From Shewanella litorisediminis (GTDB lineage Bacteria; Pseudomonadota; Gammaproteobacteria; Enterobacterales; Shewanellaceae), in the NCBI RefSeq assembly GCF_016834455.1, contig NZ_CP069213.1:3387501-3451500 (forward strand): DNA of 64,000 nt, written 5' to 3'. This document shows, in pieces, positions 52,183 to 63,068 of the stretch. The stretch's first letter is position 1. The number at the start of each line of letters is the position of its first letter. The position numbers were made by a program, and so were the translations under genes. Below the pieces are notes generated by a model. It had not been told where the DNA came from and searched no databases. It worked only from the letters and a program-made list of their open reading frames with translations.

Positions 52183-53199
52183 TCAGGTTTCAATGTGCTT
52201 ATCCCGCACGGCAACCACCTCGGGCAAAATCTGCTTGAAGTGCTCAACCAGCTCGGGGTCGAAATGCTTGCCGGCTTCCGACTCCAGCAAGGCCATGGTG
52301 TCTTCAATGCTCCATGCCTTTTTGTACGGCCTGATGGAGGTCAGGGCATCGAACACATCGGCAATGGCCACGATGCGCCCCTCAATGGGAATGTCATTGC
52401 CACTCAGACCATTGGGATAGCCAGAGCCATCCCATTTCTCGTGGTGAGTCAGGGCAATACGGCGGGACATCTGCAACAAGGGGTCTGGATGTTCACCGAT
52501 AATTTCGGCGCCTATGCTGGCATGCTGCTGCATTATTTCCCACTCTTGGGCATCCAGTTTGGCTGGCTTTTTAAGCACCGCATCGGGGGTGCCTATTTTG
52601 CCTATGTCGTGCATGGGCGCAGCATTGTACAGGAGCTCGCAGAAGGGCTCCGGCAGCCCGGCCTGTCGCGCCAGCAATCTTGCGTAATGGCTCATACGTA
52701 CCACGTGCAAACCGGTTTCATTATCCTTGTATTCGGCGGCGCGGCCGAGACGGCGGATAATCTCAAAGCGGGTATGTTCGAGCTCTTTGGTCCGTTCCCG
52801 AACCTGCTCTTCCAGCAGCCGTTTCTGGTCGTAAAGTGCCAGGTGGTTTTTCACCCGAACCTTCACAATGGGAGCACTCACCGGCTTGGTGATATAGTCC
52901 ACGGCCCCCAGTTCAAAGCCCTGGGTTTCATCGGCGACCTCGGCAAGGGCGGTCACAAAAATTACCGGGATATGGGCCGTCATGGGTTCCTGCTTGAGGC
53001 GGCGACATACCTCATAGCCACTCATCCCCGGCATCATCACGTCCAGCAAAATCAGATCCGGAGGCGACTTTTGCGCCAGCGCCAGCGCCCTTGGGCCATC
53101 GATGGCAACCTTGACCTTATAATCCTGCCCCAATATCCCCACCAGAATATCTATGTTCTCCGGGGTGTCATCCACCACCAGCACAGTGGCCTTTTCCAT
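52183..53199 (-). CDS. Response regulator with HD-GYP phosphodiesterase domain
   Basis: A 338-residue protein started at ATG 53199 (GGGAGG upstream). The receiver domain (about 1-120) has VLVVDDTPENIDIL, the phosphoacceptor Asp in LILLDVMMPGMSG and the Lys in YITKPVS. A coiled linker (about 130-155) leads to the HD-GYP domain with MHDIGKIG (His-Asp) and HHEKWDGSGYPNGL (GYP). HD-GYP enzymes hydrolyse cyclic di-GMP. The gene follows the hybrid kinase by 85 bases, so it is probably its output partner, though the kinase also has its own receivers. Confidence 0.93.
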   Translation of the reverse strand: MEKATVLVVDDTPENIDILVGILGQDYKVKVAIDGPRALALAQKSPPDLILLDVMMPGMSGYEVCRRLKQEPMTAHIPVIFVTALAEVADETQGFELGAVDYITKPVSAPIVKVRVKNHLALYDQKRLLEEQVRERTKELEHTRFEIIRRLGRAAEYKDNETGLHVVRMSHYARLLARQAGLPEPFCELLYNAAPMHDIGKIGTPDAVLKKPAKLDAQEWEIMQQHASIGAEIIGEHPDPLLQMSRRIALTHHEKWDGSGYPNGLSGNDIPIEGRIVAIADVFDALTSIRPYKKAWSIEDTMALLESEAGKHFDPELVEHFKQILPEVVAVRDKHIET

Positions 53200-53284
53200 C
53201 GCAACCTCCCTTGTTGCCGCTATTGCTGCCGGCAGCTGATTACCCGGGCAATCAGCGCCCACAACGACTTGTTTTTGAGTATAG

Positions 53285-56200
53285 TCAGGCGGATTCGCCG
53301 TCGGTCTCAAGTTCCTGTATCAGTTCCCGCACCAAATCGGCGCCGTCATCAAACTGGTAGCCTGCCACCATTTGGCTGACAGGTTTAAGCCTCTCCCAGA
53401 GCCCCGGCGCCACTTGTCCAGAGAGGGACTCCAGCGCCGAAACGGCGCCCGCATCGGCGTCCTCGAGCTGGGCCACCAGGGTATTGAGCGCCTCTTTGAG
53501 GTCGTCCGTGGACAACTGCTCACCGCGCTCGCCTGACGGCTCGTCAACCCCTGCGTTCATCCAACTCTCGATGGCGGCCACTATCGGTACAAGGCGGCTT
53601 TCCACCGCCACCAATTCGGCTTCACAGGCTTCGCCCGCGGCCAGTTTGGCTTCCAATTGTCTTGCCTCGTCCACTAAGGCTTCGGCGCTGAGGTTGCCAG
53701 CCACCCCCTTAAGGGTATGGGCCACACGGACGGCATCCTCCTGCTGCCCCAGCGCCAGGGCCTTACGGATTTTCTTGCCGGCCTGGGCCTGGCTGGCGAC
53801 AAAGCGCTCCAGAATGCGGCGATAAAGCCGCTCTGAGTTTTGCACCAGTTGCAGTCCGCGGTCGATATCCAGATCTTCATGTTCTGGCCAGCTGGTGAGG
53901 GAGTTCACATCCTGCTCTGCGTCTGCGTCAGCGTCTGTCGACACAAGCTCTTTGGCTTCGGGGCACAGGTACTGCAGCAGGGTCTGATAGAGAATTCCCA
54001 CTTCTATGGGCTTGGCGATATGGTCGTTCATCCCCGCAAGCAAACACATTTCCTTGTCGCCCGCCATGGCATTGGCCGTCATGGCTATCACGGGTAGGTC
54101 CGCAAGCCCGGGCAACTTTCTCAGTTCACGGGTGGCCTGATAACCATCCATCACCGGCATCTGACAATCCATCAGCACCAAATCGAAGCGTTGTTGCCCG
54201 AGTTTTTCCAGCGCAATCTGACCATTGTCGGCGATGGAGAGCACCACGCCCACCTGCTCCAAAAACTCGCTGGCCACTTCCTGGTTCATCTCATTGTCTT
54301 CCACCAGCAGGATGCGCTTGCCCTTAAGTCCGGACAATTGCTGGGCATCCATGGGCTGCGCCTTGCGCCGCACGGGTTTATGGCCCTGACGGCCCAGCGC
54401 CGACATGATGCCATCCAGCAACCGGGAGGCGCTGATGGGCTTGGTGATGTAACCATTGATGCCCATCTCCTCCACCTTGTCGATAAATTCACTGTTGGCG
54501 TGAGCAGAAACCATCAGGATCAGCGGTGGCTGACTGAGTTCACGCATCCTTGCCGCGGTTTCGGTGCCATCCATCTCTGGCATTTTCCAATCCACCAGGG
54601 CGATGCGGTAATCCCGCTGGGCACACTTCTCCAGGGCTTCCATGCCGCTGCGGGCACTGTCAACGGAAAAGCCCATGCTTTGCAGCGTGGTGCGCAGGAT
54701 GTCCCTGGCGGTACTGTTGTCGTCAACCACCAGCACCGCCATGCCTTCCAGCTCCTGCTCAACATTCAACTGGGCACTTTGGGCCACCTTTACCGACACG
54801 GTGAAATAGAAGGTACTGCCGTTACCAAACTGGCTGTCGACCCCTATCTCGCCGCCCATCAGTTCCACCAGCTGTTTGCAAATGGCCAGTCCAAGGCCGG
54901 TGCCGCCGTATTTGCGGGTGGTGGAGGTATCGGCCTGACTGAAGGATTTAAACAGCTTGGCCTGCTGCTCGGCGGTGAGGCCTATGCCGCTGTCGCGCAC
55001 GGCAAACTTGAGCTGCACCTGATCTTCATTGCGGGCCAACTCACTGATAGACAACATGACTTCACCGCGCTCGGTGAACTTGATGGCGTTATTCATCAGG
55101 TTAATCAGCACCTGTCCGAGGCGCAGCGGGTCCCCTTCAAGATGGGTCGGCACGCCGGGCGCCACCGAGAACAGCAGCTCCAGCTGCTTATCGGCCGCTT
55201 TCACCGAGAACATGTCGCCGAGATCTTCCAATATGGTATCCAGCTGGAAGGGCACCACTTCGATATCCAGTTTTCCGGCTTCAATTTTCGAGAAGTCGAG
55301 AATGTCGTTGATGATGCCGAGCAGCGATTTGGACGCCCGCTCGATTTTTTCCACATAGTTGCGCTGCTTTCTGTCGAGCTCTGTCTGCAGGCAAAGCTGC
55401 GACATGCCGATGATGGCATTCATGGGGGTGCGGATTTCGTGGGACATGTTGGCAAGGAAATCACTCTTGGCCTGGTTGGCCGCATCGGCCTCTTCCTTGG
55501 CGGCCATCAGCTCGTCGGAGAGCAGTTTGAGGCGGGTGATATTGGCGATGCTCATCACCACTGAGCGTTCACCGCCGTCGCCTTCTTCCAGCTCTGAGGC
55601 AATCACCGCCATCCACATCAGCTCGCCATCGCCATCGAGCATACGCCACTCGCCGCTCACACTGCCCTGCTCGCTCTCGGCCAGGGCCTGATACAGGCCG
55701 GTGGCAAGCTCTCTGTCGTCGGGGTGCATCAAATCCGCCAGCTGCTTGCGCTTTAAGGTGTCGCTGCTTATGCCCAAATCGCTGACGAACTGGCCGTTAC
55801 AATCCTTGATAGTGCCCCTGTCATCCAGGTTCACAATGCCAATGCCTGCGTTATCGAACAGCGCCCTGAAGTGGGCCTCACTCTGGGCAAGTTCGGTTTC
55901 CATGCGTTTACGGCCGCTGATGTCCATCAGGTAGCCGTTCCACACCAGGGCATCCTGCTGCTTGCTGCCCCGGGCGCCCGCCTCTAACCAACGCAGTTCG
56001 CCGGAAGGGAAATGGTATCTGAAGGCCTTGGTCCACTGCATGCCCTGGCGGCCAGCGAGCATCTGAATGATATCGCCCCTGTCTTCCTCCACGATGCGCT
56101 CTGCCACCAGCTCAAAGTTATCCAGCACCTCATTGCGGTGGAAACCCAGGGTTGCCATGGCCGCGCTTGAGAGGAAGGTAAAGCGTCTGTCCCGCTCGCT

Positions 56201-58576
56201 GCGCCATACCAGCTGGTAAACCGTGCTGGGCACGGACTCGGTAATGGTTTCCAGCTGCTCCCGGGATTGTTCAATTCGTTCCTGGGCGAGCTTACTTTCG
56301 GTGATGTCGTTCAGGCTGCCGTCAAACCACACGGGATTCCCGTCGTCATCGTAGCTGGCCTTGCCCTTTTCATGGACCCAGCGAAGACTGCCATCCCTGT
56401 GGCGGATGCGGTATTCCACCTCGAACGCATGCTGCTCGGCGAGGGCGCCGGAAATCGTCTCATCGCAGCGTGCTCTGTCCTCATCGAGGATAAGGGAGCC
56501 GAAGCTGCGTTTTTTACTTTCAATAAAGTGCCAGGCGGGATAACCGGTCAGCTCCGTGATGTTGTCGCTGACATACTCCATGGTCCAGGTGCCATTAATG
56601 CGGGTGCGATAGACAGCACCGGGAATATTGGACACCAAACCGCGAAAGCGGCTTTCGCTTTCGCGGATTTGGCGCTCGACCGCCAATTGCTCGGTCAGAT
56701 CGCGAATGGATGCCGCCACCTGACGCTGGCCACGGCTGTCGACGGGCAGCAGGCTCAGGCTAATCTGCACCGGGAAGTGCTGGCCACCACATTTGACTGC
56801 ATGCAGCGGCTTGCCACTGGCCATCATTTTATCTGTGCCGCCTTCAGTAAAGAGCAGGCGCTTACCCTGATGGCCATGACGCTCATCCTCGGGAATAAGC
56901 GCATCGATATTGAGGCTCAGCATCTCTTCGCCGCTGTAACCGAAAAGCTCCTGGCAACGACTGTTACTGAAGATGAGTTGCCCCGACTCGTCCACTATCA
57001 ACATGGCCTCAGGCGCGGCTTCGAGTACTGCATTGGACCAGGCTGCTGCGGAAAACTGCTCTGTCACATCGTTAAACAGCATCTCCACCGATATCAGCTG
57101 GCCTTCATCGTCCAAAAGCGGCTGCATAAAGAGGTCCAGCCGCCTCATACTGCCATCGGCAGCGGCCATTTCCACCTGGTGGGGAGGCACGGCTTCACCC
57201 CGCAGTGCCATCTCCATAAATTGCCAGTTTTGCTCGTTAATGGCATTGCTGGAAAACAGCCTCTGATACTTGCGTTTAAGTACGTCCGGCGGGATCCCCA
57301 GCACCTTTTCGACCCCCGCGCTGACCTGATCTATGTTGCCTTCGGGTGTCATGGAGCAATAAAAAGACTTGTCGCTCATGCCATCTATCAGGGTGGCAAA
57401 ACGGTTACCCCGGGAGTCGAGCAGCGCCTGCTCCCGCTCTTCCAGCACCTCGGCCATCTCGTTGAATTTATGGCTTAGGGTGGCAATTTCCCGCACCACG
57501 CCTTCGGGTTTCTGCAGGCGTTTAATCAGTCCCTTACTGAAATCCACAATGCCGGTTTCGAGGGCTTCCAGAGGCTCGGTCAGCCGCTTGGCGCTGTAAT
57601 AGCTGGTCACCAGCAGGAGCAGCGCCAACACCAGGAGGCTAAGGGTTAGCGAACTGAAACCCGCCAAAAACGTCTCAACCAACTGGGTTTGCGGTGTGAT
57701 AACCAACACCCGCCATGACAGTGGCGACACCCTGGCGATACTGGCGAGATACTGAACGCCGTTTAAGTCCGTCAGTGCAACTTCACTGGCATCGCCCCCA
57801 AGTACTTTACTGGCCGCGTCCTCGCTGACATCGTCTTTTATCAGCCAGTCGCCCAGAGTGGCGTTTCGGGCAAGATTGTTGTCAGGATGATAAATAAGTG
57901 CGCCATTGGCATCGAGCACCAACAGCTTCTTGGGATCGATGCCAAGACGAATGGGCAGACTCGACAGGGCGAGATCTGTGGTCACCACCCCCAGCGGGGC
58001 CTCATTGCCGAAGGGCTGAGAGAAGGTGATCATCTGAATATTGCCGGCACCATCGTCATAGTAGGGGGGAGTCCAGTACCCCTTGGGACGTTTGAGGGCT
58101 TCAGTCCACCAATCCCACTGGCCGCTGGTGTAATCGTAAGCCTCTTTGCCTATGTCCAGGGTGGCGACAGTCAGGTCCTGACGAAACACATAGGGGGCAA
58201 ATCGTTCCTGCCCGGGCAAAAAACCGGGCACAAAGGCAATGGCCGAGCCATAAAAACTGTCATTGCGCGCCAGCCGGTCGGTGAGCAATTGATACAAAAA
58301 GGGAGCTTTTTGCAGCTGGGCCTGGGCATCAAGATGCCCAAGGGTAAAGGCGAGGGTTTGAGTGTCCTGTTGGGCCAGGGTCAGCTCAAATTCGAGCCGT
58401 TTGGCGGCAAACTCCGCTTTTTCGGCCAAGTCAGCAAAAAAGGCTTTTTCCTCGGCCTTGTAGTTCAGCCAACCTGTAACCCCGGATACCCCGGTCATGA
58501 TGATGATCAGGGGTACGGCTATCTGGAACAGGATCCGACTGCGAAAGGTTGAAAGTTTTTCGGTATTTTCCTGCAT
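53285..58576 (-). CDS. Hybrid sensor histidine kinase (dCache, multi-PAS, two receivers, HPt)
   Basis: A 1763-residue membrane kinase. TM1 (about 15-33) and TM2 (about 308-328) bracket a periplasmic dCache-type sensor with [25 protein letters not shown] region follows (about 330-380), then about five PAS domains (about 395-1020) and a HisKA motif [17 protein letters not shown] (phosphorylated His about 1047). The ATPase domain (about 1090-1265, [20 protein letters not shown]) is next. Two receivers follow: [15 protein letters not shown] with DWKMPEMDG (about 1277-1390), and [15 protein letters not shown] with DCQMPVMDG (about 1417-1530). An HPt domain with [11 protein letters not shown] (about 1615) ends the protein. 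Phosphate should pass His-Asp-His-Asp, possibly to the HD-GYP regulator downstream. The signal is unknown. Confidence 0.93.
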   Translation of the reverse strand: MQENTEKLSTFRSRILFQIAVPLIIIMTGVSGVTGWLNYKAEEKAFFADLAEKAEFAAKRLEFELTLAQQDTQTLAFTLGHLDAQAQLQKAPFLYQLLTDRLARNDSFYGSAIAFVPGFLPGQERFAPYVFRQDLTVATLDIGKEAYDYTSGQWDWWTEALKRPKGYWTPPYYDDGAGNIQMITFSQPFGNEAPLGVVTTDLALSSLPIRLGIDPKKLLVLDANGALIYHPDNNLARNATLGDWLIKDDVSEDAASKVLGGDASEVALTDLNGVQYLASIARVSPLSWRVLVITPQTQLVETFLAGFSSLTLSLLVLALLLLVTSYYSAKRLTEPLEALETGIVDFSKGLIKRLQKPEGVVREIATLSHKFNEMAEVLEEREQALLDSRGNRFATLIDGMSDKSFYCSMTPEGNIDQVSAGVEKVLGIPPDVLKRKYQRLFSSNAINEQNWQFMEMALRGEAVPPHQVEMAAADGSMRRLDLFMQPLLDDEGQLISVEMLFNDVTEQFSAAAWSNAVLEAAPEAMLIVDESGQLIFSNSRCQELFGYSGEEMLSLNIDALIPEDERHGHQGKRLLFTEGGTDKMMASGKPLHAVKCGGQHFPVQISLSLLPVDSRGQRQVAASIRDLTEQLAVERQIRESESRFRGLVSNIPGAVYRTRINGTWTMEYVSDNITELTGYPAWHFIESKKRSFGSLILDEDRARCDETISGALAEQHAFEVEYRIRHRDGSLRWVHEKGKASYDDDGNPVWFDGSLNDITESKLAQERIEQSREQLETITESVPSTVYQLVWRSERDRRFTFLSSAAMATLGFHRNEVLDNFELVAERIVEEDRGDIIQMLAGRQGMQWTKAFRYHFPSGELRWLEAGARGSKQQDALVWNGYLMDISGRKRMETELAQSEAHFRALFDNAGIGIVNLDDRGTIKDCNGQFVSDLGISSDTLKRKQLADLMHPDDRELATGLYQALAESEQGSVSGEWRMLDGDGELMWMAVIASELEEGDGGERSVVMSIANITRLKLLSDELMAAKEEADAANQAKSDFLANMSHEIRTPMNAIIGMSQLCLQTELDRKQRNYVEKIERASKSLLGIINDILDFSKIEAGKLDIEVVPFQLDTILEDLGDMFSVKAADKQLELLFSVAPGVPTHLEGDPLRLGQVLINLMNNAIKFTERGEVMLSISELARNEDQVQLKFAVRDSGIGLTAEQQAKLFKSFSQADTSTTRKYGGTGLGLAICKQLVELMGGEIGVDSQFGNGSTFYFTVSVKVAQSAQLNVEQELEGMAVLVVDDNSTARDILRTTLQSMGFSVDSARSGMEALEKCAQRDYRIALVDWKMPEMDGTETAARMRELSQPPLILMVSAHANSEFIDKVEEMGINGYITKPISASRLLDGIMSALGRQGHKPVRRKAQPMDAQQLSGLKGKRILLVEDNEMNQEVASEFLEQVGVVLSIADNGQIALEKLGQQRFDLVLMDCQMPVMDGYQATRELRKLPGLADLPVIAMTANAMAGDKEMCLLAGMNDHIAKPIEVGILYQTLLQYLCPEAKELVSTDADADAEQDVNSLTSWPEHEDLDIDRGLQLVQNSERLYRRILERFVASQAQAGKKIRKALALGQQEDAVRVAHTLKGVAGNLSAEALVDEARQLEAKLAAGEACEAELVAVESRLVPIVAAIESWMNAGVDEPSGERGEQLSTDDLKEALNTLVAQLEDADAGAVSALESLSGQVAPGLWERLKPVSQMVAGYQFDDGADLVRELIQELETDGESA

Positions 58577-58830
58577 GCGGCTGCCTCTGTGACTATATCC
58601 CTGTAAACCGGCGAACCCGGCAATGTCGGTCAGACCCGCACTCTTCCCTTCCCGGAAAGGACTTCAGCGGTTTGGCTCTTTCAGTCACTCAACTGATTGA
58701 ACTTCGGCGAAAAATCAACTGGTCCATTTAACCATTCAAGATACGAACAGACAAGGGAACCCGATCACCTTTTCACCGGTAACTTACCCTGTTTACCCAC
58801 CGCTTAAAGTCCTTTAAGTGCCATTACAGC

Positions 58831-60237
58831 TTAACTCACCAGGCCATCTTCGGCCTCTTTTGAACTGCCCACCGGAGCCGGTTCGGCGGCAGGTATAGCG
58901 CCTCCCATGCCGGGGGCCCCAAAGTAACGCCGGCTCTCGGCAAGGATGACGCTGCGCAGTCCAATAAGCGCAATCAGGTTGGGAATAGCCATCAGGCCGT
59001 TGACGATATCCGCAAGCAACCAGATAAGGTCGAGTTTGATAAAGGCGCCCCCTGCGATAAGCAGCAAAAACACCGACCGATAGAGACCGGCATAGCGGCC
59101 TTTGGACAGGTAACTCCAACAGCGCTCGCCATAGTAGTTCCACCCCAGAATGGTGGTAAAGGCAAAGCACACCAGCGCCACTGTCACCAGGTATTGCCCA
59201 AGCAGCGGCCCGGTCGCCGCCGAAAACGCCGCACTGGTCATGGCGGCACCGGCACTGTCACCACTCCAAACGCCGGTAATGATGAGCACCAACCCTGTCA
59301 TGGTGCAGATAATCAGGGTATCGAAAAAGGTGCCTGTCATGCTCACCAGCCCCTGCTCCACCGGCTCCTTGGTGCGTGCAGTGGCAGCGGCAATGGGTGC
59401 ACTGCCAAGACCGGACTCATTGGAGAACACCCCGCGGGCAATGCCGGTTTGAATCGCCAGTGCGACAGTCGCCCCCAAAAATCCGCCGCCGGCGGCAACC
59501 GGGGTAAAGGCTGAGTTCAGCACCAAAGACAGGGCCGGCACTATGGCGTCGTGGAGGCTTACCAGTACCCAAAGGCAGGCCAGCACATAGCCAATGGCCA
59601 TGGCGGGCACCAGGGTTTGGGCAACCGATGCGATACGCTTAACGCCGCCCAGGGTCACTGCCGCCACCAGCAGGGTCAGGACACAGGCTGTGACCCAGGC
59701 GGGCACGGCAAAGGCCACCGTCATGGCATCGCTGATGGCATTGACCTGGGCGAAGGTGCCTATACCGAAAAAGGCCACCCCTACCCCGAAAATGGCAAAG
59801 ACCCTGGCGAGCCAACCAAGACCCAGACCTTGTTCGATGTAATACATGGGGCCACCGGCGATATTGCCCTTAGCGTCGGTGGTGCGGTATTTGAGCGCCA
59901 GCAGGCACTCGGCATATTTTGTGGCCATGCCGAAAAAGGCCGCTACCCACATCCAAAAGAGCGCCCCCGGCCCACCCAGTTTGATGGCGGTGGCTACCCC
60001 GACTATGTTACCCGTGCCTATGGTGGCCGAGAGTGCGGTGCAAAGCGCCCCAAAAGACGACAACTCCCCCTTCCCGGAGGCGGGTTTAAAGAGCAGTGAC
60101 AGGGCAAGGGGTAATTTGACAAGCTGCAACAGCTTTAAGCGAACGGTGAAGTACACGCCAGTACCCACCAATAAACACAGGGTTACAGGACCCCAGACGA
60201 TAGCGTTCAACTGCGTCAGCAGTGCGTGAAAATCCAT
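58831..60237 (-). CDS. Sodium:alanine/glycine symporter (AgcS family)
   Basis: A 468-residue inner-membrane transporter started at ATG 60237 (GAGGA upstream). About eleven hydrophobic segments. The AgcS signature ALSATIGTGNIVGVATAIKLGGPGALFWMWV lies at about 71-101, followed by GGPMYYIEQGLG. GIARGVFSNESGLGSAPIAAATA is the second conserved site. Members import alanine or glycine with Na+. A tandem glycine riboswitch upstream points to glycine as a substrate. Confidence 0.95.
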   Translation of the reverse strand: MDFHALLTQLNAIVWGPVTLCLLVGTGVYFTVRLKLLQLVKLPLALSLLFKPASGKGELSSFGALCTALSATIGTGNIVGVATAIKLGGPGALFWMWVAAFFGMATKYAECLLALKYRTTDAKGNIAGGPMYYIEQGLGLGWLARVFAIFGVGVAFFGIGTFAQVNAISDAMTVAFAVPAWVTACVLTLLVAAVTLGGVKRIASVAQTLVPAMAIGYVLACLWVLVSLHDAIVPALSLVLNSAFTPVAAGGGFLGATVALAIQTGIARGVFSNESGLGSAPIAAATARTKEPVEQGLVSMTGTFFDTLIICTMTGLVLIITGVWSGDSAGAAMTSAAFSAATGPLLGQYLVTVALVCFAFTTILGWNYYGERCWSYLSKGRYAGLYRSVFLLLIAGGAFIKLDLIWLLADIVNGLMAIPNLIALIGLRSVILAESRRYFGAPGMGGAIPAAEPAPVGSSKEAEDGLVS

Positions 60238-60354
60238 AGCATCCTCGGTTATTAAACAAACGACATTAATAAACGGAGGAGGAAAAGAAATGGCTGCGAA
60301 CCAAGGTGAAATAGACCTGTGGCAAAAGGCCACCCAGGGAGGGCGGTGCAATCA

Positions 60355-60590
60355 TCCTCTCCTCTGTCCTTTTGCCTGAGCGTTTCACCCCAGAGGGGCT
60401 TTCGCCTTCGGCGCCCGGTGCTGATTACCATTGGCATCTCTGATGCCAGGGAGTACCTGACCGGATCTCTCCAGAGGCTCGTCCAGTAGCAGTCCACACC
60501 AGGTCAATTCCTGGCACCTGAAAGAGTCCTTCGACTTACATCGAAGTTGGCCTCGTCGGTGTGGGGCACGCCCCAACTCTCCTGCTACCT
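60355..60590 (-). ncRNA. Tandem glycine riboswitch
   Basis: Read on the minus strand, the first aptamer begins GCAGGAGAGTTGGGGCG (about 60585) and contains the partner strand CTCTTTCAGG. The second contains CTCTGGAGAGATCCGG, GGGCGCCGAAGGCGAAAGCCC and ACGCTCAGGCAAAAGGACAGAG. These are the hallmark strings of the glycine class in its two-aptamer form. It ends about 118 bases before the AgcS start. It probably lets high glycine alter expression of the symporter; whether on or off cannot be decided from the platform. Confidence 0.92.
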
Positions 60591-60911
60591 TCATCCGAAC
60601 GGAACCCGCAGCTTGGCTGCGGGGGAAGCAAGATTGCCAGAAGGATTGGGCACTGGCAACAGGCCACTTGGGAAGCGTGACGCCCATCAAGCTTGTCCAC
60701 GGCCGTTACCCGTAACTTTTGTTAGTGTTCTGCAATGCCATCCGCCGGCAAATCATCAATCCAAACCTTTAGCATCAATCACTTACAAAAGGCCTCAAGC
60801 CGGTTACGACCACAACAAAATCCTTACCCCAAAGTGTGAGCCACTGCCCGGTGAGAAAAGGCCCAATCATTAGAATCTGCGCCCCCTTATTGGAATCAGG
60901 TACAAACCACA
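60591..60911. other. Intergenic region upstream of the glycine riboswitch
   Basis: About 320 bases with no gene. CCCGCAGC-TTG-GCTGCGGG forms a hairpin at about 60606-60624, without a T-run. Promoters for the riboswitch transcript (minus) and the DUF3332 gene (plus) are expected here. Confidence 0.5.
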
Positions 60912-61469
60912 TTGAAAACACCACGGCTCAATCACATCACCTTAGCGCTGGCCCTGGTTGCCAGCACCCAACTCACTGGCTGTATGGGCCAGATGGGGCT
61001 CAGCGGCATGCTGACCCAGGGTAACCTCTCGGCAGTGGACAACCGCTATGGCCGCGCCGGCCTGTACATGCTGTTGGCGCCGGTTTATGGTCTCACCGCC
61101 ACCGCCGACCTATTTATCTTCAACAGCATCGAATTCTGGACCGGCAAAAACCCCATCACCGGCAAGTCACCGGCCCTGGTGGACATGCCCGCCAAAACCA
61201 TCATCAAGGTCAACGACAAGCTGGATAAGGAACTGACCGATGCGCCGCTCAAGGGCGCCCTGGGGGCCAACAACAGTCAGCAGGTTGAGGATGCACAGTT
61301 TGTTGCCATCGATGACAACACCCTGGCCATGTTGGTGCGCCTCGGTGACGGCAGCGAGCACACCATGACCGGCAAGCGCAGCGGTGATGCGGTGGACTTC
61401 TTCGTCGATAATCGCTTTGTGACCCGCGTAAGTATCGACGAGCTGAGCGCCTATGCCGCCAACCGCTGA
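60912..61469 (+). CDS. DUF3332-type lipoprotein
   Basis: A 185-residue lipoprotein starting at TTG (ribosome site weak). The lipobox LTGC places the acylated Cys near residue 24. The mature part has RYGRAGLYMLLAPVYGLTATADLFIFNSIEFWTGKNP, a string typical of DUF3332 proteins. Function unknown. It converges with the Na/Pi cotransporter across a shared terminator. Confidence 0.8.
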   Translation: MKTPRLNHITLALALVASTQLTGCMGQMGLSGMLTQGNLSAVDNRYGRAGLYMLLAPVYGLTATADLFIFNSIEFWTGKNPITGKSPALVDMPAKTIIKVNDKLDKELTDAPLKGALGANNSQQVEDAQFVAIDDNTLAMLVRLGDGSEHTMTGKRSGDAVDFFVDNRFVTRVSIDELSAYAANR

Positions 61470-61484
61470 GTCATGGGTTTACCA

Positions 61485-61516
61485 ATAAAAAAGGGCGCCT
61501 CGCGCCCTTTTTTATT
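61485..61516. terminator. Bidirectional terminator, DUF3332 / Na-Pi cotransporter
   Basis: AAAAAAGGGCGC-CTC-GCGCCCTTTTTT. Confidence 0.93.
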
Positions 61517-61536
61517 GTGAGATCAATAGTCGCCGT

Positions 61537-62679
61537 TCAGCGAATCGCCAGCAGCAGGGCCCCCGGCAATACAAAGAAGCTGCCGACCACATAGGCCATG
61601 GCCGCGCTCTTGTTACGGGCGCAGGCACGGGCAAGCGCCTCGGCGCAGCGAACCGGAATATCACGCAGCATTGGCAGGCCGTAAATCAGCACCACGGCAA
61701 ACACGTTAAAGAGCACGTGCACCAAAGCAACGGTCAGTGCCACCTCGGCAGCACTGCCGGAAATGGCGGTGGCCGCCAGCAGCGCCGTGATGGTAGTGCC
61801 AATGTTGGCGCCCAGGGTGAAAGGATAAATCTGCCGGGTACTGAACACACCACTGCCCGCCAGTGGCACCATCAAGCTGGTGGTGGTCGACGATGACTGC
61901 ACCATCACAGTCACTGCGGTGCCCGACAGAATGCCCGCCACAGGCCCCTTGCCAATGGCACCGTGAAGCATGGCTTTTGCCTTGCCCACCATCACCTGTT
62001 TAAGCAGTTTGCCAAGGAAGGTCACGGCAAACAAAATCAGGCTTATCCCCAAGACAATCATGGCAATACCGGCCAACTTACCATCCAGTACCGAGGTAAT
62101 TTGTTTAATCAGATCCAGCGCCGGCGCGGTCAGGCTCTTCATAAAGTTGTAATCTTTCATGGAGAGGTTGGCATCCAGGGTGAAGAGTTCGGCCAGATAG
62201 CGCGCCGCCTTTTCAAGGACACCAAAAGCAATCTCCAGGGGCAGGAAAATCAGCACCGCCATCAGATTAAAGAAGTCATGCACCGTGGATGCGGCAAAGG
62301 CGCGCTGAAATTCGTCCTTCGAGCGGATATGGCCAACAGACACCAGGGTGTTGGTAATGGTGGTACCTATGTTGGCGCCCATCACCATGGGAATGGCCAC
62401 CGACAGTGGCAGGCCACCGGCCACCAGCCCCACAATCACAGAGGTCACGGTGGAAGAACTTTGCACCAGGGCGGTTGCAAACACGCCCAGCAGCAGGGCT
62501 ACCAGGGGATTATCGGCAAAGGCGAAGATGGCTTTGGCGCCGTCGCTGCCACCGGAAACCAGTTTAAATCCATCGCCGACTGTGCCTACAGCCACCAATA
62601 CAAGGTAAATCAGGGCAGTGATGGCTATCCATTTCATCACCTTGGTTTGGATTGAAACACGCTCAGCAATTTGATTCAT
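61537..62679 (-). CDS. Na/Pi cotransporter family protein (NptA-like)
   Basis: A 380-residue inner-membrane protein started at ATG 62679 (AAGAGAAAG upstream). Two halves each carry the QSSS motif of the family: ATALVQSSSTVTSVIVGLVAGG (about 70-91) and VTVMVQSSSTTTSLMVPLAGSG (about 260-281), each followed by GANIGTTIT. These form the substrate and Na+ site in SLC34-type transporters. It probably moves phosphate with Na+. No PhoU domain is attached, unlike YjbB. Confidence 0.92.
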   Translation of the reverse strand: MNQIAERVSIQTKVMKWIAITALIYLVLVAVGTVGDGFKLVSGGSDGAKAIFAFADNPLVALLLGVFATALVQSSSTVTSVIVGLVAGGLPLSVAIPMVMGANIGTTITNTLVSVGHIRSKDEFQRAFAASTVHDFFNLMAVLIFLPLEIAFGVLEKAARYLAELFTLDANLSMKDYNFMKSLTAPALDLIKQITSVLDGKLAGIAMIVLGISLILFAVTFLGKLLKQVMVGKAKAMLHGAIGKGPVAGILSGTAVTVMVQSSSTTTSLMVPLAGSGVFSTRQIYPFTLGANIGTTITALLAATAISGSAAEVALTVALVHVLFNVFAVVLIYGLPMLRDIPVRCAEALARACARNKSAAMAYVVGSFFVLPGALLLAIR

Positions 62680-63068
62680 GGCTTTCTCTTGGATTAGGGG
62701 AAATCGCGGGCAGTTAACCAGAGTTTTATGACAGAAATGTGTCAGAACGCAGTTTAGTGCCAACTAAAGACCACCTTTTTACAAAGCGATGAACCTTAAC
62801 CGGCAAGTTATAAAACACCATTAAAATTCACGCTCCTTTACCACAAAGTTCATCAGCAATGGAGCCACAGCACGGGCCCTTCGAGGCGGCGCTCCGGTCG
62901 AAGCACGCCATGGCCTGTTAGCACGACCGGTAAATGATGACAGTAACACCTGGGCTTTCCTGATCTTTCCTGCTTGTTTTAGCGTAGTTTTTCCCATAGC
63001 AGCAGGTTATCCTTTGACCAGCACATGCCAGCAACACCTGGTAGTGACGGCCGAATTAAGGAGAGGTA
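62680..63068. other. Divergent intergenic region, no gene seen
   Basis: About 389 bases between the Na/Pi cotransporter (minus) and the ABC operon (plus). No gene-like frame and no hairpin-T terminator. TAAGGAGAGG right before 63069 is the ribosome site of the ABC gene. Confidence 0.5.

Noticed and set aside
54191..57478. Long plus-strand frames of 400-460 codons
   Set aside because: They lie antisense to the hybrid kinase, whose motifs are continuous. They are composition artefacts of GC-rich coding DNA.
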